Shown here piece by piece: positions 36,404 through 40,906 of a stretch of 40,906 nucleotides of DNA (its first letter is position 1; every line of letters starts with the position of its first letter). This DNA comes from Candidatus Anaerobiospirillum pullistercoris (GTDB taxonomy: Bacteria > Pseudomonadota > Gammaproteobacteria > Enterobacterales > Succinivibrionaceae). A program made the position numbers and the translations under genes. Under the pieces are notes generated by a model. The model was not told where the DNA came from and did not search any database. It saw only the letters and a list, made by a program, of their open reading frames with translations. The stretch lies in NCBI GenBank assembly GCA_019114785.1, contig DXEV01000109.1:1-40906 (forward strand). Direction: 5' to 3'.

Positions 36404-36830
36404 TGCGTTTTTTGCGCAGACGAATCCCATTTGCACCGCATTTGCTCCGCGTGATCTCGCGGGTGGCGGTGGACTAGCAAAAACTTGCTTGTAAAAAATG
36501 GGGAACTATTTTTGCACATAAGCGACAAAAATAGCGTAAATAAGGGTAAGATAGAATATCTAGCACTAACTTTGATCGCAAAAACCAAACGATTACGTTT
36601 CAAGGTTTTGCTAGAGGAGTGAAACTTAAACCTCTCACTAAGTTTTTGTCTATTGCCCCAGTGGATTTGGTCTTTTAACCATCACTTTTGGATATTGGAT
36701 AAGCCTAGATACGTAATAGTGGTTTGTGCACGTGCACGTTGAAACAAAATATTAGACCTAGGTACGAATATGCAAAGTGTGAGGGCATATGGTTTGATAA
36801 AGCTAAAATCCCCAATTAGAGCAGCCTACA
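36404..36830 (+). promoter_or_regulatory. araC upstream region with repeated site and palindrome
   Basis: No gene. Two similar sites, CCTAGATACGTAATA (36704-36718) and CCTAGGTACGAATA (36757-36770), repeat in the same direction 53 bp apart. Between them lies the 12-bp palindrome GTGCACGTGCAC (36726-36737). AraC-family proteins bind direct repeats, so these are candidate autoregulatory sites 60-130 bp before the start. No convincing -35/-10 pair was identified. Confidence 0.35.
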
Positions 36831-38396
36831 ATGCAAGATTCCGCCAGAAGAGTTACAAGCAGTGCCAACACTGCCTCCTCCACCACCGTAGCGGCCCGTG
36901 CGTCCAGTGCTGCTACTTTGGCCTCATCGAGTGCGTCCGTATCCTCTGCCAATGCAGAGGCAGCACGACTGCTGCGTCATGCTTTTTTCTACGATGGGCC
37001 AATTGCGGGTAATAGTCCCATGACCAATGCAGGCCCAGAGCCAGATCCAGGTGTGGATTGGCCTCAAGGCATGCGTGGTTATGTGCTGAATCTGACTTTA
37101 GAGGGAGAGGGCTTAGTACGAGATGGCGAGCGCTGTTTTGTGTGTAAGCCTGGTGATCTGATTTTGATCCCGCCTCATGTACCGCACTTCTATCACATTA
37201 ACAATGGTTGTGAGACGTGGGTACACCAGTGGATCTATTTTTATCCACGAAGTTATTGGCTTGCAGCCTTAGATTTCCCTTTGGCTTTACAGCAATTGCC
37301 ATCGCTACCTGCACAAGTGTCCGAAGAGTCTCTGGCTGTACAAAGTCCACGGGCTAAAGCACGCCGTGAGGCTCGTGCAGCTGCAGCGGCGCGAGCTGCC
37401 CGTTTAGCTGCAGAGGCAGATAAGATCTTTCAGCCTGATGAAGTGGTGCGTCCGTGTAGTGATCTGATGCCTACTGCTGCCCTGACAGCCGAGAGCAATA
37501 TAGCTTCCGTTCTTGATTCCCCTTACAACCCAATGACGGTGGTGCAGCAGATCGCTTTATTGGAGCAGAATTTAGCGCAAAATCAGGCACAAACTTGCTC
37601 AAAAAGCGAGGCAGACTCTCTATTAGAGACAGACAAAGAGCTTAATACTGAGGGAAAGATCGGTTATTACCGTGTGCCACAGCAGATGTGGGATGAATTT
37701 ACCTATCTGTTTGAGGCCATTGTGGAGCGTAGCTTTTCCACCCAAGGCAGTAGCCAGCTATTGGCCGCTAACTTTTTGGAGCAGATCCTGTTCCTGCGTT
37801 TAGAGCAAGGTTGTCAACAGCAGCCACAGGCCGTAGATCCTCGGGTTGCCATTTCCTGCCTCTATATTCATGACAATCTGTGCAATAACAATATGAGCAT
37901 TGCGGACATTGCTGAGCATGCCCAGCTATCACCATCGCGCATCTCGCATTTGTTTGAGCGCAACATGGGGCTTTCGCTGATCAAGTGGCGTGATCAGGAG
38001 CGTCTTAAGTTAGCCAAGAGCCTGCTTTTGACAACCGAGCTCAAGATAGAGCAGATTGCGGCGCAAATAGGTATCCAAGACCCAGGCTACTTCTTTAAGT
38101 TCTTTAAGCGCAATTGCGGTCTCACTCCAAATCAATTCCGTCGTGAGCTTAAAGACAAGCTGCAGATCGGTGCCTTCTTTGATTCTGGTGAGAGCCCTGA
38201 TTACGACGATCCAGAGGGTGAGCCTGATAGCAGTGCTGTTCCTTCTGCATCCGATATGGCAGCTACAGCGGCAGCTGATTCGAGCACGAGCTCGAGCGCA
38301 AGCACGAGTGCAACAGCTCACGGTGAGCATGAAGAGGAAGAGGAGAGCTTGGACGACGCTGAGGCCGCGATGGATCCGACCGTCACTCCAAGATAA
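36831..38396 (+). CDS. araC: AraC-family regulator closely resembling arabinose AraC, with insertions
   Basis: Transcription regulator. The cupin sensor domain (~48-148) follows E. coli AraC unusually well: WPQGMRGYVLNLTLEGEGLV, FVCKPGDLILIPPHVPHFYH, ETWVHQWIYFYPRSYW. The DNA-binding domain (~336-440) has both HTHs: ISCLYIHDNLCNNNMSIADIAEHAQLSPSRISHLFERNMGLS and LKIEQIAAQIGIQDPGYFFKFFKRNCGLTPNQFRREL. E. coli AraC has 292 residues; here 521, through a ~45-residue Ser/Ala N-terminal extension, a ~120-residue Arg/Ala- then Glu-rich insertion (~158-280) between sensor and HTH domains, and an acidic Ser-rich tail. No arabinose gene lies in the window, so the inducer is inferred by similarity only. 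The ribosome site at ATG 36831 is poor. Confidence 0.8.
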   Translation: MQDSARRVTSSANTASSTTVAARASSAATLASSSASVSSANAEAARLLRHAFFYDGPIAGNSPMTNAGPEPDPGVDWPQGMRGYVLNLTLEGEGLVRDGERCFVCKPGDLILIPPHVPHFYHINNGCETWVHQWIYFYPRSYWLAALDFPLALQQLPSLPAQVSEESLAVQSPRAKARREARAAAAARAARLAAEADKIFQPDEVVRPCSDLMPTAALTAESNIASVLDSPYNPMTVVQQIALLEQNLAQNQAQTCSKSEADSLLETDKELNTEGKIGYYRVPQQMWDEFTYLFEAIVERSFSTQGSSQLLAANFLEQILFLRLEQGCQQQPQAVDPRVAISCLYIHDNLCNNNMSIADIAEHAQLSPSRISHLFERNMGLSLIKWRDQERLKLAKSLLLTTELKIEQIAAQIGIQDPGYFFKFFKRNCGLTPNQFRRELKDKLQIGAFFDSGESPDYDDPEGEPDSSAVPSASDMAATAAADSSTSSSASTSATAHGEHEEEEESLDDAEAAMDPTVTPR

Positions 38397-38446
38397 GTTT
38401 GGCTCTGGCGTGGAAAAGGAAATAGGGAGGGAAGGTGTAGTTTGCT

Positions 38447-38483
38447 GGCTCTGATGGCAGAGCCACTTGTTCTACCATCAGAG
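38447..38483. other. two mutually exclusive hairpins after araC
   Basis: GGCTCTG/CAGAGCC (38447-38464) and CTCTGATGG/CCATCAGAG (38449-38483) share bases, so only one can form at a time. They lie between the convergent araC and the minus-strand gene. Neither has a clear T-run. Confidence 0.35.
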
Positions 38484-38567
38484 GGGCATGATAGACTGAG
38501 CCTGCATTGGGATGTAGGCGGCGCAGGTTATCTGTGGCACAGCCTATTTTGGTTTAGGCGACGCAGC

Positions 38568-39323
38568 CTATTTGCGGCGGTGGCTGTGTTTGTTGACGAG
38601 AATGTAGCTCTGCTTCTTCTTAAAGCTGATAAACATAAAGAGCACCATACACATTACCAGCAAGCCAGCTGTAATGATCTGGCCCATTAGTGGCGATGGA
38701 ATCATGCCGCCTTGGGTCATGCTTAAGACACATGGAATGGCAATAAAGAGGAAGCAGATTAAGAGCACACGAATGTAGCGCACCATGGCCTCATTTGGGC
38801 TGTTGCGACGTGCGACCTTGGTTGGGATGTCTAAGCCAATACCTGGCTCTGGGTGGTATTGTGGGCCTTCGATAATGGCAGGGCGAGCAATGTAGCGGTA
38901 GAGTACGGTTTTGACACCTGGACGTACTACGGTCTCTAATTTGAGGCCTAAAAGGGCATTGGCATGACAGGCAATAGCGCGCTCAGTAATAGCAGCACGA
39001 CACTCGCGCTCAGAGCCACCTTCAGCGGCAATGAAGTAGTCACTGTTTTCTTGCAGAATTTCGTGCTCAGGTAAGCGGGCTTCAGTAGTGAGAGCGACCT
39101 TGGTATTCTTAAACTCTAGAGCTTGGCAGGAGAGCAATTTGGCTTTGCCATGAGCGAAAAAGCTTGGAGCTTTGCTGACTTCAATCTCACAGTCGGCACC
39201 GACGACTAAATTGAGATCACCTTTGAGCTCTCCGAGGCTGGCTTCATAGGTTTCAGCCTGATCTGGGTTATTGACCACGCAATAGTCTTTTTCACGGTTA
39301 ATTTCGATAATGGTGCCTTGCAT
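38568..39323 (-). CDS. membrane protein with cold-shock-like N-terminus
   Basis: Not a family I can name. From ATG 39323 it has 251 residues: an N-terminal ~50-residue beta-rich segment (MQGTIIEINREKDYCVV, then GADCEIEVSK) resembling the start of cold-shock/OB-fold domains; a middle domain (~75-150) with HEILQENSDYFIAAEGGSERECRAAITERAIACHANALLGLKLE, an alpha/beta pattern; then two membrane segments (~182-202 and ~210-233) and a basic C-terminus. The classic RNA-binding aromatic residues of cold-shock proteins are not evident. ATG 39323 is chosen because GGGGG lies just before it and the 64 codons upstream run through a hairpin array. It is divergent from htpX with 326 bp between, and convergent with araC. 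Confidence 0.6.
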   Translation of the reverse strand: MQGTIIEINREKDYCVVNNPDQAETYEASLGELKGDLNLVVGADCEIEVSKAPSFFAHGKAKLLSCQALEFKNTKVALTTEARLPEHEILQENSDYFIAAEGGSERECRAAITERAIACHANALLGLKLETVVRPGVKTVLYRYIARPAIIEGPQYHPEPGIGLDIPTKVARRNSPNEAMVRYIRVLLICFLFIAIPCVLSMTQGGMIPSPLMGQIITAGLLVMCMVLFMFISFKKKQSYILVNKHSHRRK

Positions 39324-39388
39324 GGCCCCCCCTAAACTCAAGATAGTTCTCCAATTTAGCCACTGGAGCAGTGTGCCCAGTGTTGTCT

Positions 39389-39471
39389 GCGTGCGGAGCA
39401 CGCCTGTGTGCGTTGCACGCTTGCGTAGCACGCCTGCTAGCATGCGTAGCATGCCTGCGTGTGTTGCACAG
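39389..39471 (-). repeat. array of five short hairpins in the leader of the membrane-protein gene
   Basis: Head-to-tail short inverted repeats: GCGTGC-GGA-GCACGC (39389-39403), GTGTGC-GTT-GCACGC (39406-39420), GCGT-AGC-ACGC (39423-39433), GCATGC-GTA-GCATGC (39440-39454) and TGTG-TTG-CACA (39460-39470), joined mostly by CCTG-like linkers. The unit is about 17 bp. It lies 66-148 bp upstream of ATG 39323. Confidence 0.65.
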
Positions 39472-39578
39472 ATGCTGATTATATCATGCTGCCAAGGTGC
39501 ACTTTGGGGCGGCAAGAGCCCTTATGATGAGCCCCTCCGGATAACAGGGATAGCGTGATGGGCAAGGTCTTTGCTGTG

Positions 39579-39606
39579 TTGTACCTAAGGTTTTTGGCCG
39601 TATAAT
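39579..39606 (+). promoter_or_regulatory. sigma70-type promoter for htpX
   Basis: TTGTAC (39579-39584), 16-bp spacer, perfect TATAAT (39601-39606). The start of transcription would be near 39613, leaving a ~37-nt leader with GGAG at 39636-39639. No CpxR or sigma32 consensus was recognised. Confidence 0.6.
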
Positions 39607-39649
39607 CATAAAGTGATTTGGTTTTCGCTCGGTGCGGAGTTTTGTTGCT

Positions 39650-40543
39650 ATGAGAGTTTTGCTCTTTATTGCTATGCAAGTCGCCATCTTGCTGGTGGTC
39701 GGCGTGGTCGGCTCGATCATCATGGCGCTCTTAGGTATTAGGATCAGTCCTGGTGCCTATGGCGGTCTGTTTGTGATGTGCGCAATCTTTGGCTGTGTGG
39801 GCTCCATGATCTCTTTGTTTATGTCTAAGAGCATGTGCAAGAGTGCTTATGGCGTGCAAGTGATCACCCAGCCTCGCAATAACGCTGAAGCTTTCTTATT
39901 GCGTGAAGTGGCCTCTATGGCCCAGCGTGCAGGCATTGGTATGCCTGAGGTCGGTATCTACTATTCGGCTGATCCTAATGCTTTTGCCACTGGTGCCTCC
40001 AAGGACAACGCTTTAGTGGCTGTGTCCTCTGGCTTGCTGAATAATATGAGCCCAGATGAGATCCGGGGAGTTTTGGGCCATGAGATCACCCATATTTCCA
40101 ATGGCGATATGGTGACCATGACCTTACTGCAAGGCGTGCTGAATACCTTTGTGTACTTCTTCTCTTATATTGCTGCTATGGCCGTCTCTGGCTTCTTAAA
40201 TCGCAGCGATAACGAAGAAAACTCTGGCGGTGGTAATCCTTTCATCTTCTACATGGTGAATGGCTTATTCCAAATGCTGTTCGGTATTTTAGCTACCATC
40301 ATTGCTATGTGGTTCTCGCGTTATCGTGAGTACCGTGCCGATGCCGGATCCGCTGATTTAGAGGGCACAGGGCGTATGATCAGTGCTCTGCAGGCATTGC
40401 AGCGCTTGTCATCGATCGAGGTGAAGAAAGAAGGTCAATTCAGTGCATTCTGCATTAATGGCGGTGTGGGCTTATCTGAGCTCTTTATGAGCCACCCACC
40501 TCTGGCTAAGCGCATTGCTGCCCTGCAAGCTCGCGGCCGTTAA
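39650..40543 (+). CDS. htpX: membrane zinc protease HtpX
   Basis: Inner-membrane M48 metalloprotease that degrades damaged membrane proteins under envelope stress. It follows E. coli HtpX closely: two N-terminal membrane segments, GSMISLFMSKSMCKSAYGVQVITQPRN, AIYY-like VGIYYSADPNAFATGASKD, VLGHEITHISNGDMVTMTLLQGVLNTFV with the zinc site HEITH at ~144-148, two further membrane segments, IAMWFSRYREYRADAGSA with the third zinc ligand Glu, and ELFMSHPPLAKRIAAL. 297 residues, the normal length. ATG 39650 is preferred (GGAG 10 nt upstream, alignment with E. coli) over an in-frame GTG at 39632. Confidence 0.95.
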   Translation: MRVLLFIAMQVAILLVVGVVGSIIMALLGIRISPGAYGGLFVMCAIFGCVGSMISLFMSKSMCKSAYGVQVITQPRNNAEAFLLREVASMAQRAGIGMPEVGIYYSADPNAFATGASKDNALVAVSSGLLNNMSPDEIRGVLGHEITHISNGDMVTMTLLQGVLNTFVYFFSYIAAMAVSGFLNRSDNEENSGGGNPFIFYMVNGLFQMLFGILATIIAMWFSRYREYRADAGSADLEGTGRMISALQALQRLSSIEVKKEGQFSAFCINGGVGLSELFMSHPPLAKRIAALQARGR

Positions 40544-40595
40544 TCCATTGGTCTATGTGCACGAGAAAGTGCTCTGTGACGCGGCTTAGCGCTGT

Positions 40596-40715
40596 TTAGG
40601 AAGTTGCAACTATTAACTGTCCAAAAACTACAGACTACTAACCCCTACGAGTTGTAGGTGCCTCACACTGGCTGTTGATAATTTTGGGACAGTTAATAGT
40701 TATCACCTTCCTTAG
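40596..40715. mobile_element. ~120-bp inverted-repeat element (MITE-like)
   Basis: Perfect 15-bp arms AACTATTAACTGTCC (40608-40622) and GGACAGTTAATAGTT (40687-40701) extend inward by AAAA/TTTT and outward imperfectly (AGGAAGTTG / CACCTTCCT), giving ~30-bp imperfect termini. An inner CTAC/GTAG hairpin lies near 40646-40658. No ORF inside. It may be a non-autonomous IS derivative or a large stem-loop after htpX. No clear target duplication seen. Confidence 0.45.
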
Positions 40716-40875
40716 CAAAAAGCTTGTCCGTCTTCGCAAAAGCCAGTACTACCCGAGGAACTGAGCGCGTTGGCAAAGTCCTAAATTAGTTGGCGTTAGG
40801 CCCTGCCATGCTGGGCTAATCCTTGCTGAGCATGGGCATGAGTCTAGGTGCTGTACACGCTGCTAATACGCAAAA

Positions 40876-40897
40876 GGCCCTGCTAAAAAGTAGGGCC
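40876..40897 (-). terminator. intrinsic terminator of a minus-strand gene beyond the right edge
   Basis: On the minus strand GGCCCT, then a 10-nt loop with CTTTTTAGC, then AGGGCC followed by TTTTG. The stem is 6 bp or slightly more, GC-rich, with a short T-run, oriented to end transcripts entering from the right. Confidence 0.6.
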
Positions 40898-40906
40898 CTG
40901 TAGCGC

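Noticed and set aside
36238-36603. 121-codon minus-strand reading frame with an Ala/Lys-rich C-terminus
   Set aside because: It runs through the strongest terminator hairpin of the window, has no ribosome site, and its sequence resembles no protein family.
36613-36639. Pseudoknot-like AGAGG-AGTG / CCTCT-CACT
   Set aside because: The geometry leaves no loop bases for two stems of a pseudoknot, and the match is short enough to be chance.
39531-39558. Homing-endonuclease-like GGATAACAGGGATAG
   Set aside because: It only partly resembles the I-SceI site, and no intron, intein or homing gene is present.

Overview
The window looks like chromosome of a gamma-proteobacterium. SstT, TyrA (T-protein), AraC, HtpX, MlaA and a YdgA-like protein all read closest to enterobacterial types. 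My guess is Succinivibrionaceae/Aeromonadales, from overall protein character and not from a search. A habit of the whole window is Ala/Ser/Thr/Gly-rich, repeat-derived stretches inserted into otherwise conserved proteins (HemH, TyrA, AraC, all three Mks subunits). I see no tRNA, rRNA, CRISPR array or intact insertion sequence.

Layout. 1-633: 5' part of hemH, minus strand, running off the left edge. 634-1835: 1.2 kb non-coding stretch rich in short palindromes, including two copies of a TTTCWATG-N3-CATWGAAA site. 1836-5169: two plus-strand genes of unknown role, each coding for four transposase-type helix-turn-helix (HTH) units joined to low-complexity segments; the first appears to be translated by coupling to a 16-codon leader ORF. 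5264-21322: a minus-strand four-gene cluster, in transcription order a ~2060-residue DEAD/DEAH helicase with a C-terminal DUF1998 zinc module, an SNF2-type helicase, a 1500-residue Eco57I-like adenine methyltransferase and an HNH endonuclease. This is the gene set of a DISARM class 1/Druantia-like anti-phage system, but with helicase and DUF1998 on one chain and an HNH nuclease where DISARM has the phospholipase-D protein DrmC. It is the main candidate for an undescribed variant.

21771-23147: sstT (minus) with a structured, attenuator-like leader. 24124-31461: mksF-mksE-mksB, an SMC-like condensin of the Wadjet JetA-JetB-JetC type, with no JetD/MksG nuclease gene; the next gene is mlaA. 31583-36203: mlaA, tyrA (with an unrecognised ~100-residue N-terminal domain) and a DUF945/YdgA-like envelope protein. 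36831-38396: an expanded araC. 38568-39323: a minus-strand membrane protein with a cold-shock-like N-terminus, preceded by an array of short hairpins. 39650-40543: htpX. The right end holds a ~120-bp inverted-repeat element and the terminator of a minus-strand gene outside the window.

How the parts may work together (inference): the methyltransferase would mark host DNA while the two helicases and the HNH protein act on unmarked incoming DNA. The methyltransferase sits behind an 836-bp non-coding gap with its own direct repeats, so it may have its own promoter. The two multi-HTH genes next to the cluster could be its regulators or separate DNA-binding proteins. The Mks operon is a second DNA-surveillance or chromosome-organising module close by. 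The other genes are ordinary core metabolism and envelope maintenance.
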